The notes under the pieces are model-generated. The model was given only the letters and a program-made list of their open reading frames with translations. It ran no database searches and was not told the DNA's origin. The position numbers and the translations under genes are program-made. A stretch of DNA of 64,000 bases from positions 1 through 64,000 of the forward strand of contig NZ_FNYD01000001.1 in assembly GCF_900109035.1 (NCBI RefSeq), written 5' to 3'. This DNA is from Cribrihabitans marinus. GTDB taxonomy: Bacteria; Pseudomonadota; Alphaproteobacteria; Rhodobacterales; Rhodobacteraceae. Shown one piece after another: positions 47,523 to 56,552 of this stretch (position 1 is the first letter of the stretch; each line of letters starts with the position of its first letter).

Positions 47523-49924
47523 GCGCGCATCGCTTGCCCTTGCGGGTCATAGGGTGAAGGCGCGATGACCTCGGCCGCCCGTTCGGCGCCGACAATATGC
47601 ACGCTCAACACCGTGCCCTCCACCGCCAGGTCCCGGTCGATCATGGCCATGGCAAGCGAGCTGCCGACGGTGTGACCAAAGCCGCCCGAAGTGACGAAAC
47701 CAACGCGTCTGCCATCCTGCCAGACCGGCTCGTACCCGCTGGCATCGGCGTCTTCCGCGTCGATCTTCAGCGTGGCGATGACCTGATCCGGGCCATTGCC
47801 GTCGCGCTCGGCCAGGGCCGCGTCGCGGCCAAGGAAATCGCCCTTGTCCCAGGCGATCCAGCGGTCCATGCCAGTCTGCCCCGGGGTATAGCCTTGGGTG
47901 AATTCCGCGCTCCAGATGCCAAAGCTCTTCTCCAGCCGCAGGCTGAGCAGCGCGTTGAACCCGATCTCGCGCATGCCGAGACCCTCGCCCGCCTTCAGCA
48001 GCAGCTTGCGCAGGCCGATATGCTCGGCCGCGCCGCAGTGGATTTCATAGCCCAGCTCTCCGGTCACGGACAGCCGCCCGACCTTGGCCCGGATCAGGCC
48101 CAGGTCGAAACTGCCGCAGCCCATGAAAGGCAAGTCGGCTATCGGGCCGTCGGTCAGTCTTTCCATCACAGCGCGGCTGTTCGGCCCCGAGAGGCTGAAC
48201 CCGACGGTCGCGTCCGAGATATCCCGAATTCCGACGCCCGCATCCATGTGATCGTGGAACCACCGCATATGCCATTCGCGCAGGTAGTAGCTGCCCATGA
48301 TCCACCAGGTGCCGTCGCCCCAGTTGAACACGGTCAGGTCGCCCTTGAGCTTGCCTTCGGCGCTGAGCATCGGTGCCAGCCTTGCCCGGCCCGGCCCCGG
48401 CAGTGTGGACGCCATGATGCGGTCGAGCCATGCCCCGGCCCCATCCCCGGACAGTTCGAAGCGGGAAAAGCCGGAAATGTCCAACAGCCCGACGCCCTCG
48501 CGCACCGCGCGGCATTCCTCGGCCACCAGATCGAAGGCGTTCGATCGCTTGAGGGTCGGCGTCTCCTCGAACCCCTCGGGCGCGAAATAGAGCGGCACCT
48601 CGAGCCCCCAGCTGGCGCCCCACCGGCACCCGGCGGACGTCATGTCGGAATAGGCCCCCGCCATCCTGAGCGGCCGCCCCGCGGGCAGCTGCTCGTTCGG
48701 ATAGGTCATAACGAAGCGACGCGTATAGAATTGCCCGGTCGTTTCCTTGATGAAACGCTTGTTCCCTGCGTAGTCGCCGTAGCGCGCCACATCCATGCCG
48801 AAGACGTCGGCTTCCGGTTCGCCGTGGATCATCCATTCGGCCAGGGACTTGCCGACGCCGCCGCCCTGCAGGAAACCCGCCATCACCGCACAGGCGCACC
48901 AATAGCCGGGCTTGCCGCGCACCGGCCCGACCAGCGGGTTGCCATCGGGCGAGAAGGTGAAGGCGCCATTGACCCAGGTCTTGACGCCGACATTCTGCAG
49001 AACGGGGTAGCGTTCAAAGCCCAGCGTGAGTTCGCGTTCGATCCGGTCGGGATCTTCCTGCTGCAGCTCGAACCCGTATTCCCAGGGCGCGCCGTCCATC
49101 ATCCAGTGCTGGTGATCGACCTCGTAAATCCCAAGCAGCATCCCCTTCTGGTCCTGGCGGACATAGGTGAACCCCTCCAGATCGACGGTCAGCGGAATCT
49201 CGTAGTCCAGCGCCTCGATCTCCGGAATCGTGTCCGAGATCAGGTAATGATGGTTCAGTGGCGACACCGGCAGCTCGATCCCGGCCATGCGCCCCACCTG
49301 CTTGGCCCAGAGACCGGCGGCATTGATCACATGCTCGGTCTGGATCGTGCCCTTTTCGGTCACGACCTCCCACCCGTCGGCAGTCTGGTTCAGTTCCAGC
49401 ACGCGGTTGCGCTCGATCACCTCGGCCCCGTATTTCTTGGCCGCCCCGGCATAGGCATGGACCGTACCGGTGGTGTCCACATACCCCTCGCGGTCGGCCC
49501 ACATGCCGCCCAGAATGCCATGCGTCGACATGATCGGGCAGCGCTCGCCGGCCTCTTCGGGGGTAATCAGGTGCACGTCCTCGATGCCGATGGATTGGAA
49601 CGTCCGGTATGCCGATTGCAGCCATTCCCAGCGATCGGGCGTGCCCGCAAGCGTCATCCCGCCGGTCATGTGCATCCCGACCGAGTGGCCCGATTCCCGT
49701 TCGATCTCGCTGAGCAGGTCGATGGTATAGGCCTGCAGGCTGGCAATGTTGGGATCGGCGTTCAAGGCATGAAAGCCGCCGGCCGCGTGCCAGCTGGATC
49801 CGGCAGTGAGCACGTTCCGCTCGATCAGGCAAACGTCTTTCCAGCCGAACTTGCTGAGGTGGTACAGCACGGACGCGCCGACGACCCCGCCCCCGATCAC
49901 AACGGCCCTGTAATGTGTTTTCAT
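47519..49924 (-). CDS. Dimethylglycine/sarcosine dehydrogenase-like flavoprotein 2
   Basis: The 801-residue protein has the DAO-type FAD domain (VVIGGGVVGASVLYHL near 8; SSWHAAGGFHAL with H46 at the covalent-FAD position; INAAGLWAKQVG) and a C-terminal GcvT-like folate domain (REGVGLLDISGFSRFELSG, VTGELGYEIHCG, SLRLEKSFGIWSAEF). It should oxidise an N-methyl amine and feed C1 units to folate. The ATG at 49924 has a GGGAAG site. First gene of the operon with mttB-like 2 and tetR. Confidence 0.92.
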   Translation of the reverse strand: MKTHYRAVVIGGGVVGASVLYHLSKFGWKDVCLIERNVLTAGSSWHAAGGFHALNADPNIASLQAYTIDLLSEIERESGHSVGMHMTGGMTLAGTPDRWEWLQSAYRTFQSIGIEDVHLITPEEAGERCPIMSTHGILGGMWADREGYVDTTGTVHAYAGAAKKYGAEVIERNRVLELNQTADGWEVVTEKGTIQTEHVINAAGLWAKQVGRMAGIELPVSPLNHHYLISDTIPEIEALDYEIPLTVDLEGFTYVRQDQKGMLLGIYEVDHQHWMMDGAPWEYGFELQQEDPDRIERELTLGFERYPVLQNVGVKTWVNGAFTFSPDGNPLVGPVRGKPGYWCACAVMAGFLQGGGVGKSLAEWMIHGEPEADVFGMDVARYGDYAGNKRFIKETTGQFYTRRFVMTYPNEQLPAGRPLRMAGAYSDMTSAGCRWGASWGLEVPLYFAPEGFEETPTLKRSNAFDLVAEECRAVREGVGLLDISGFSRFELSGDGAGAWLDRIMASTLPGPGRARLAPMLSAEGKLKGDLTVFNWGDGTWWIMGSYYLREWHMRWFHDHMDAGVGIRDISDATVGFSLSGPNSRAVMERLTDGPIADLPFMGCGSFDLGLIRAKVGRLSVTGELGYEIHCGAAEHIGLRKLLLKAGEGLGMREIGFNALLSLRLEKSFGIWSAEFTQGYTPGQTGMDRWIAWDKGDFLGRDAALAERDGNGPDQVIATLKIDAEDADASGYEPVWQDGRRVGFVTSGGFGHTVGSSLAMAMIDRDLAVEGTVLSVHIVGAERAAEVIAPSPYDPQGQAMRA

Positions 49925-49975
49925 ACTTCCCTGCTCCTGCTTCCGACGCGAGACCAAGACGGGCCGCAGCGGCAT

Positions 49976-49991
49976 TGGACACATGTGTCCA
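49976..49991. promoter_or_regulatory. Operator 1: perfect 16-bp palindrome
   Basis: TGGACACATGTGTCCA is a perfect palindrome 52 bp upstream of the flavoprotein start. A near-identical copy lies 32 bp (about three helical turns) further on. The format suits a TetR-family dimer pair. Confidence 0.7.
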
Positions 49992-50007
49992 TTCAGGACA
50001 ACAGTAA

Positions 50008-50023
50008 TGGACACACTTGTCCA
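50008..50023. promoter_or_regulatory. Operator 2: 16-bp palindrome
   Basis: TGGACACACTTGTCCA keeps both half-sites TGGACA and TGTCCA with an N4 centre. The half-sites are identical to those of operator 1. Confidence 0.65.
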
Positions 50024-50204
50024 GTAAAATCCGGATGCCACCCCGCCGCGAAGGACGTGCCGGCACACGCGCCCGGTCTTACCGGCCGGGACGACACATT
50101 TCGCGTCCCGGACGCGGTTCTTCGTCCCGATCTGGTCGGTCCGGACCGGACACCGAGTTTTCGTGTCGGTGTGAGATGCCGACCGGAGTCGAAACCCTCT
50201 CGGA

Positions 50205-51659
50205 TCAAACCGAAGCCAATGGCCCGGCCGGGTCCAGGGGCGAGATGCGGCAGGGAAAAAGCCCCGGGCTGGCGACCGGGATTACCGTTGCCGCGATCGG
50301 TTCGAACGCCGCGCGAAAATGGGCCGTGCTCTTGACGCAGACGATCCGGGCCGCGGCGGGATCGAGGCCAAAATGCGCGAAATGGCCCAGGTCGAGGCAC
50401 TGGTTTCGGATGCTGGTGACGACAATGCGGATGCCGGTCCCGATGGGGGACAGCACGGCGCTCGGCCCCAGCGTCGCCGTGCCGCCGCCATACATCTCGC
50501 CGGTGTAGCGGCATTGACCGTGGCTCAGGGCCTCGACATGGAAATTTCCCGCAAAAGGACTGTCGCCCCGAACACCGGAACGGCCGCCCAACGCGCCCTC
50601 GATCTCGGCGCCTGTTCCCGCCTCATGTGCCCGTGCCGCCAAGGTCGGATCATGGAAGAGCCCCATAAGAACATCGCCGGCCCCCGCCGCGACAAGTGCA
50701 CGCAACAGGCCGGTCGTGTCGGAACTGGCCCCGGCGCCCGGATTGTCCTGGACATCCACCAGGACCACCGGGCCCCGGCCGGAATGCGCCATCGCGGCCC
50801 GAACCGCCTCGCCTGCATCAAGGAGCGTGGTGTCGAAAAAGCCGCGCGCCTCATTGAGCGCAGCAAAGGTGGTTTCGACCAACGCGTCCGCTTGACCCTG
50901 GGTTTGGGCGTAAGCGAGGACCGAAGGCACCCGGTCCGGAGTGTCGCCAGCGGAAAATCCAAGCGCCAATTCCACATGCGCTGCAGCGTCGTCGTACAGC
51001 CTTGCATAGAGGCTGCGCGCCGGCTCGGCGCCTGTGTGCTGGGCGTGCAGCGGGACGATGAAATCGGCTTTCCGAAAGGCTTTTTGGGGCCTGCCCGACC
51101 GAAAGCACGCCATCAGGCGGGCGAAGGCGCGTGCGCCGGTCTCGGCCATGTCCAGATGCGGATAGGTTCGGAAGATGCAGATCGTATCGGCCAGGTCCAC
51201 CATGCGGGCCGACACGTTGGCGTGCAGATCGAGGCTGACCCCGATCGGCAGTTTCGACCCGAACTCGGCCCGCAGCCGGACCAGAAGCGCGCCCTCCCCG
51301 TCGGCATCTGATTGCGTGATCATCGCACCGTGAAGGTCGAGGTAGAGCATGTCGATATCGCCGGCCGCATGGACCCCGGCCACGATCCGGCCGGCAATCT
51401 CGTCAAACGCGGTGTCGCTTACGTGCCCGGCCGGCTCTGCGGCGCACCAGAGGATCGGGATGAGGTCTGCGCCGGCCGCACGCGCCGCCTCGGCAAATCC
51501 CGCAATGGGCAGGTTCATCCCCCGCGTTTGCGTAATCACGTCCTCGCCCGTCAGGAGCCCGGGCCAGGAATCCGCCATTTCGAAGGCGGCGAGATCCGTC
51601 ATCACCGGAGACAGGCTGTTGGTTTCATGCTGGAATCCGGCAATCGCGATACGCGGCAT
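50205..51659 (-). CDS. M81-family (MlrC-like) metallopeptidase
   Basis: The 484-residue protein shows the M81/MlrC pattern: RIAIAGFQHETNSLSPVMTD at the start, LYLDLHGAM near 105 and SLDLHANVS near 142 (metal-binding Asp/His), TYPHLDMAETG near 165 and, late, GGGTATLGPSAVL. MlrC is the last protease of microcystin breakdown; relatives cleave or hydrolyse varied amides. It starts 1 bp after the stop of the alpha/beta hydrolase and closes a 12-kb minus-strand run. No ABC or CocE-independent clue to substrate. Confidence 0.88.
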   Translation of the reverse strand: MPRIAIAGFQHETNSLSPVMTDLAAFEMADSWPGLLTGEDVITQTRGMNLPIAGFAEAARAAGADLIPILWCAAEPAGHVSDTAFDEIAGRIVAGVHAAGDIDMLYLDLHGAMITQSDADGEGALLVRLRAEFGSKLPIGVSLDLHANVSARMVDLADTICIFRTYPHLDMAETGARAFARLMACFRSGRPQKAFRKADFIVPLHAQHTGAEPARSLYARLYDDAAAHVELALGFSAGDTPDRVPSVLAYAQTQGQADALVETTFAALNEARGFFDTTLLDAGEAVRAAMAHSGRGPVVLVDVQDNPGAGASSDTTGLLRALVAAGAGDVLMGLFHDPTLAARAHEAGTGAEIEGALGGRSGVRGDSPFAGNFHVEALSHGQCRYTGEMYGGGTATLGPSAVLSPIGTGIRIVVTSIRNQCLDLGHFAHFGLDPAAARIVCVKSTAHFRAAFEPIAATVIPVASPGLFPCRISPLDPAGPLASV

Positions 51660-52517
51660 TCAGGACCGATCCACCGTGGCATCGAGGATCTCGCGCAGCT
51701 TGCCGGCCACGATCTCGGGCCGGTGGCGCACCATCGAGACATGGCCCAGCCCCTCGATCTCGTGGAAGGTGCCGTCGGGGACGAGGTCCGCAACCAGCCG
51801 GCACATCGAGGGCGGCGTCTGCACGTCTTGCGAAAACGCGATGACATGAAACGGGACCGGGCAGGATTTCAGCGCTTCTCGACAGTCGAAATCGAGACAG
51901 GCCTGCCACTGGTCGATGGTGTCCTGCGGGTCGCGGTCGCGGAATCGGACAGTGTAGCTTTCCTTCACCTGCGCCCAGAGCGCCGGATCGGCCAGTGCCT
52001 TCGCCGGAAAGGCATAGACGGCGTAATGCGGCGCCAGGAAATAGTCCGGCAGACGAAGGCCGTCGCGCCGCAGATTGATCTCGGCCTGCATCCAGTCCCG
52101 GGTGAAGCCGTCGATATGGGCCGCCGTCCCCATCGGGATCGCAAGCCGCACCTTGGAGGCAAAGTCGATCGCCGTGGCCTGCGTCACCAGCCCACCGAGC
52201 GACAGGCCGGTCACCGCAGCCCGCCCATCCGCGAACGCGTCGATCACCGCGGCGCAATCGCGCGCGTAGTCGGCCATCGTCCAGGGCGGTGACGGGGCCG
52301 TGGTCTGCCCCGCACCGCGGGGATCGTAGGAGATGCAGCGATAGCCGTCCGATAGCCGCGCGAACTGCTCGGAATAGGCCTCGGCCGTCTGGTCGCCGCC
52401 GGGCACGAACACCAGCGCGGGACCGGAGCCGGCGGTCACGACCCGCATCGTGACGCCATCGTCGGTGGTCAGCTCATGGGACCGCGCCTCGGCGCCGAAT
52501 TCCGGAAAGACACCCAC
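51660..52517 (-). CDS. Alpha/beta hydrolase
   Basis: The 285-residue protein has the alpha/beta-hydrolase core: GPALVFVPGGDQT near 36, ISYDPRGAGQT, nucleophile elbow GLSLGG (Ser near 121) and the C-terminal GLGHVSMVRHRPE with the catalytic His. The GTG at 52517, 4 bp after the CocE1 stop, gives a normal length. Esterase, lactonase or enol-lactonase (PcaD-like) activity is possible. Part of the coupled hydrolase set. Confidence 0.85.
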   Translation of the reverse strand: MGVFPEFGAEARSHELTTDDGVTMRVVTAGSGPALVFVPGGDQTAEAYSEQFARLSDGYRCISYDPRGAGQTTAPSPPWTMADYARDCAAVIDAFADGRAAVTGLSLGGLVTQATAIDFASKVRLAIPMGTAAHIDGFTRDWMQAEINLRRDGLRLPDYFLAPHYAVYAFPAKALADPALWAQVKESYTVRFRDRDPQDTIDQWQACLDFDCREALKSCPVPFHVIAFSQDVQTPPSMCRLVADLVPDGTFHEIEGLGHVSMVRHRPEIVAGKLREILDATVDRS

Positions 52518-52521
52518 CCGC

Positions 52522-54543
52522 TCAGACCCCGTCGCGCGGGATTGTCTCGTCCCAGTCCCGGACCAAAACCATCCCGTCGGCATCGCGCGCCTCCAGGCGT
52601 GCGGTCACATGCCAGGCGTCGCGCAGCGCTCGCATCGTGACCGTCGTCTCAAGCTCGGCCATCCAATCGCCGCGCGCGTAACGTTTGCGCCATTGGCTCG
52701 TCATCGTGGCCGTGGTCGGATCGTCGGGATGGATGCGGTACGTATCGGTGTTGCCGTAACCCACCGTCAGACCGGTATGCAGGTGGCGATGCGTACCGGT
52801 GTCCATCGCTCGCGTCGTGGTCTCGACGCCGGTGGCAAGGTCTATCTCGCGGATCCGCCGCGATGTACCGGGGCTGATCTCCTCCGACCGAAGCGGGGCG
52901 GCCCCTTCCGCCGGGCCGAAAGGCGCGAGGTCCGGACCGTCGCGGGCCGGGTCGTGAAGCGGCAGGGTGAGCGTCGCCCCGGTGAGCGAAAGCACCGCCC
53001 TTTCCGGCGATGGCCAGATCATCGGCCAATAGGCAGAGGACACAGCCAGCCGCAGGCGGTATCCGGCCGGCACTTTCTGACCGATGACGTTCAGTTGCAC
53101 CGTCACCGGCACGGCCCGGTCTTCGGGCATCGGTTCGGGCGTGGCGTGGCCGCCCCGATGGGCCAGGTTCAGGATGCCGAAGCTGACCAGCCGGGCGCGG
53201 CCATCCGGGGCCACCATCGACAGCACGGCGGCAAGATTGGCCTGTGGCGTGCTGCTGCGGACCTGTGCGTGCAGGATCGGAAAGCCGAAGATCTCCAGTT
53301 CCTCCGCCAGCGGCTCCGTCTCGAACGAGCACATCAGCCCCGTCTCGCCGTTCTGGTCCAGCGGACCGTCGGGATCGAGCCCGTAGATGCACCAGGTCTG
53401 GGCTGTCCACCCGGCCGTTTCCGGCGACGCAACCGGGATCGGCTCTTCGGCGTCGACCGGCGACGGGCCGAGCCCTTGGCGCGAGAGATGAAGCACCTGA
53501 ACATCGGCGCCCGCGACCGGCCAGCCGCCCGCGCCGATCCAGCGCCCGGGTCGAGGGATCGCGTGCGGCGACGGCGGGGCGGGATCCTGCATCCAGGCGC
53601 GGATCATCGGCTCGTCCATGATGCCCGTGTCGATGCCCTTGAGGTGCTGGTCCCACCAGCGCAGGCATTCCTGAAGGAAGCCGATCCGGGGTTCCGGCGT
53701 GGCGAAATGCGGATATTTGTGGGCCCAGGGACCGACCAGCGCCTTTTTCGACCCCGGCAGGTGCTCCATCATGCGAAAGATCGGATTGGTATAACCGTCC
53801 GCATAGCCGCCCACCGCATAGACCGGCACACGCACCGCGCTCCAGTCCTCGCAGATCGAGCCATGCCGGTAGAAGTCGTCGCGGCGCTGATGGCGCACCC
53901 AGTCGAGAAACCACAACCCGTTGTTTTCCATCCTCTCGACCCACATTTCGCGCCAGCGGTCGCCCACGATGGCCGGATCGGGCGGGGTGTTCGAAATGGC
54001 GAAGGCCGTGCCGCCCCAGGCAAGCTTGTCGGTCAGCATGGCCCCGCCCATGAAATGGATGTCGTCGGCATAGCGATCGTCGGTCGAGCACAGCGTGATC
54101 ACCGCGCCCAGGGCCTCGGGTCCCCGCGCGGCGATCTGAAGCCCGTTGAACCCGCCCCAGCTGATCCCGATCATGCCTACCTTGCCGGAGCACCACGGCT
54201 GCGCGGCCAGCCACTCGATGACCGCCACCCCGTCGTCCTGTTCCTGCGCAAGGTATTCGCCCAGGCACACGCCTTCGCTGTCGCCGGTGCCGCGCATGTC
54301 CACCCGCACACCTGCATAGCCATATCCGGCGAAGTAGGGATGGGTCGTGTGATCGCGCTCCACCGTTCCGTCGCGCTTGCGATAGGGAAGGTATTCCAGG
54401 ATCGCCGGCACCGGGTCGTCCTCGGCATCGACCGGCAGCCAGATGCGGGCGGCCAGACGGGTGCCGTCGGGCATCGGGATCCAGGTGTTCTCGATCTCGC
54501 GCACCCGGCGCGGAAAGTCCGTTCTTGTCGCGATATCCGCCAT
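52522..54543 (-). CDS. CocE/NonD-family hydrolase 1
   Basis: The 673-residue protein has the X-Pro dipeptidyl-peptidase S15/CocE layout: an N-terminal alpha/beta hydrolase (WIPMPDGTRLAARIWLP, RVDMRGTGDSEG, nucleophile S128 in GISWGG) and a C-terminal jelly-roll domain (from about 340; VPAGYRLRLAVSSAYWPMIW). Relatives hydrolyse esters (cocaine) or amides/peptides. No signal peptide, so cytoplasmic. Overlaps CocE2 (TGATG). A GTG one codon earlier is an alternative start. Confidence 0.9.
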   Translation of the reverse strand: MADIATRTDFPRRVREIENTWIPMPDGTRLAARIWLPVDAEDDPVPAILEYLPYRKRDGTVERDHTTHPYFAGYGYAGVRVDMRGTGDSEGVCLGEYLAQEQDDGVAVIEWLAAQPWCSGKVGMIGISWGGFNGLQIAARGPEALGAVITLCSTDDRYADDIHFMGGAMLTDKLAWGGTAFAISNTPPDPAIVGDRWREMWVERMENNGLWFLDWVRHQRRDDFYRHGSICEDWSAVRVPVYAVGGYADGYTNPIFRMMEHLPGSKKALVGPWAHKYPHFATPEPRIGFLQECLRWWDQHLKGIDTGIMDEPMIRAWMQDPAPPSPHAIPRPGRWIGAGGWPVAGADVQVLHLSRQGLGPSPVDAEEPIPVASPETAGWTAQTWCIYGLDPDGPLDQNGETGLMCSFETEPLAEELEIFGFPILHAQVRSSTPQANLAAVLSMVAPDGRARLVSFGILNLAHRGGHATPEPMPEDRAVPVTVQLNVIGQKVPAGYRLRLAVSSAYWPMIWPSPERAVLSLTGATLTLPLHDPARDGPDLAPFGPAEGAAPLRSEEISPGTSRRIREIDLATGVETTTRAMDTGTHRHLHTGLTVGYGNTDTYRIHPDDPTTATMTSQWRKRYARGDWMAELETTVTMRALRDAWHVTARLEARDADGMVLVRDWDETIPRDGV

Positions 54544-56552
54544 CACATGCCGTTCCTTGGTATCGTGAAGGTCTCTTCGTTTTCGAAAAAGACGTCGTCG
54601 CCGTCCCAGCAGGTGATGCGGGCGGTCAGGTGAAACTCCGTCGTGGTCGCGGTCTGTTCCGAGATGGTATGGATCTTCGCGGTCCAGTCGTCGCGCGTGA
54701 AGCTGGCGGTCTGCTCCATCGTGGCCCGGGCGCTCAGCGGGTCGTCGGCGTGGATCGTGTAGCGACGGTCGGAGATGTCGCTGAGCACCGTGCCGATATC
54801 GTCAAGGCGCATGTCGCCCACGGGGCCGAAGACGCCGCCGTCGCTGAAAAAGCGGTGCAATGTCGCACCATCGGTCAGATCGGTGTGGAACGACCGCTCC
54901 ATCGAGCCGTCGCGCACATGCGTCAGCGGACGCCTGCCGCCGCGCCTGGGCGGCTCGGGCAAAGAGCGCGGCTCCGGGGCATCGGGTGTCTCGACCCGCA
55001 GAGGAAGGTGCAGGGCCGAGCTTCCCGGCCGGATCGTCAGCGTCACCGGTTCCGGCGCCGGCCAGAGGATCGGCCAGTAGGCCGAGGCGATCTGCACGAC
55101 CAGCCGGTGCCCGGCAAGAACCCGGTAGCCGGTGCCATAGAGCGGAACGCTCAGGCGCATCTCCTCGCCCGGCACCACGGGCGAGGGCTCGGTGTCGCTG
55201 TCTCGATGGGTGAGATTGCAGAACCCCCGCGCCACAAGGGTCTGTGCCCCATCGGGCGCTTCGTCCACGAGAAGAGCGGCGACAAAGCCTTGCTTGCGGT
55301 CGGCCGCCGCCGTCAACTCGATCCGGGGCTGGCCGAGGATTTCCAGCGGAGCGTCCAGCACCCCACCCCGGAACTGCAGCGCGCCACCGGCGTCGATCCG
55401 GCAATCCGCCGGCATGTCGCCGGGGATCGCAAAGCTGCACATGTCGCCCCCGGCCGCCCCGAAGGTCTGCGGGGAGCAGATCGACAGGGCCGGCCCCTGC
55501 CCCGCTGCCCCTTCCAGGGTTTCGTTGTTCAGCCAGAGCACCGTCTCGGCGACGTTGGGCGAAGGCCAGGAGACCTCCTCGACCCATCGGCCCGGCCGGT
55601 GCATTATGGTTCCCGAGGGCGGCGCGCTGTCCTGCAGGTAGAAGCGCAGCGGGGGTTCGTCCATCAACCCGGTGTCGATGCCCTTCAGCCAATGGTCCCA
55701 GAACCGGATCACCTCGGCCACGAAATCCGCCCGCGGCCCCGGCGCGCCCTCATGCGGAAACAGATGCGCCCAGGGGCCCATCATCACCTTGACCGGCCCC
55801 GTCAGGTGTTCGGCAATGCGGAACGGCGTGTCGCGGAAAAGATCGGCCCAGCCGCCGAAGAAATAGACCGGCACCTCGACATCGCCGTACTCCTCGCAGA
55901 TCGAGCCGCGCCGCCACATCTCGTCATGGGTCTGATGCTCGAGCCACATCGCGGGCCAGAACCGCGCCCCTTCAAGCCGCTCCCGCCACATCTCGCGCCA
56001 GGTGTCGCCGACGATCGCGGGATCGGGCGGCATGGCGTTGTAGAGCTGCATGATCGAGCCCCACCAGAAATTGTCGTTGGCCAGGCAACCGCCATAGAAA
56101 TGGATATCCTCGCGCCAGCGGTCATCGGTGCCCATCACGGGGGCGATGGCCTTCAGCGCCGGAGGCCGCGTCGCGGCAACCTGGAAGGCGTTGTAGGCGC
56201 CCCAACTCTTACCGAACATGCCGACATTGCCGTCGCACCAATCCTGACCGGCGATCCACTGGACGATATCGTGACCGTCCCGGATCTCCTGGTGGGAATA
56301 CTCGTCCTCGGCCAGCCCGTCGCTGTCGCCATATCCGCGAATGTCCACCCGTATTGCGGCATAGCCCGCCTCGGCGAAATGCGGGTGCATGCTTTCGTCG
56401 CGCATCCGCGTCCGGTCGCGGCGGCGATAGGGGATGTATTCCAGGATACAGGGAACCGGGGTCTCGCGGGCGCCATCGGGCAGCCAAAGCCGCGCCGCAA
56501 GACGGGCTCCGTCCGGCATCGGGATCCAGACGGTTTCGATCACTTCGGTCAT
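54543..56552 (-). CDS. CocE/NonD-family hydrolase 2
   Basis: The 669-residue paralogue of CocE1 has WIPMPDGARLAARLWLPDGA, RVDIRGYGDSDG, the nucleophile S117 in FGKSWGAY, and the C-terminal jelly-roll (LAGHRLVVQIASAYWPILWP). The elbow GKSWG differs from GISWG of CocE1, so specificity may differ. The ATG at 56552 overlaps the stop of the ABC ATPase gene, tying hydrolase synthesis to the transporter. Confidence 0.9.
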   Translation of the reverse strand: MTEVIETVWIPMPDGARLAARLWLPDGARETPVPCILEYIPYRRRDRTRMRDESMHPHFAEAGYAAIRVDIRGYGDSDGLAEDEYSHQEIRDGHDIVQWIAGQDWCDGNVGMFGKSWGAYNAFQVAATRPPALKAIAPVMGTDDRWREDIHFYGGCLANDNFWWGSIMQLYNAMPPDPAIVGDTWREMWRERLEGARFWPAMWLEHQTHDEMWRRGSICEEYGDVEVPVYFFGGWADLFRDTPFRIAEHLTGPVKVMMGPWAHLFPHEGAPGPRADFVAEVIRFWDHWLKGIDTGLMDEPPLRFYLQDSAPPSGTIMHRPGRWVEEVSWPSPNVAETVLWLNNETLEGAAGQGPALSICSPQTFGAAGGDMCSFAIPGDMPADCRIDAGGALQFRGGVLDAPLEILGQPRIELTAAADRKQGFVAALLVDEAPDGAQTLVARGFCNLTHRDSDTEPSPVVPGEEMRLSVPLYGTGYRVLAGHRLVVQIASAYWPILWPAPEPVTLTIRPGSSALHLPLRVETPDAPEPRSLPEPPRRGGRRPLTHVRDGSMERSFHTDLTDGATLHRFFSDGGVFGPVGDMRLDDIGTVLSDISDRRYTIHADDPLSARATMEQTASFTRDDWTAKIHTISEQTATTTEFHLTARITCWDGDDVFFENEETFTIPRNGM

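Noticed and set aside
47597-50335. 912-codon plus-strand frame opposite the flavoprotein 2 gene.
   Set aside because: His/Gly/Arg-rich antisense translation with no domain; shadow of the real gene.
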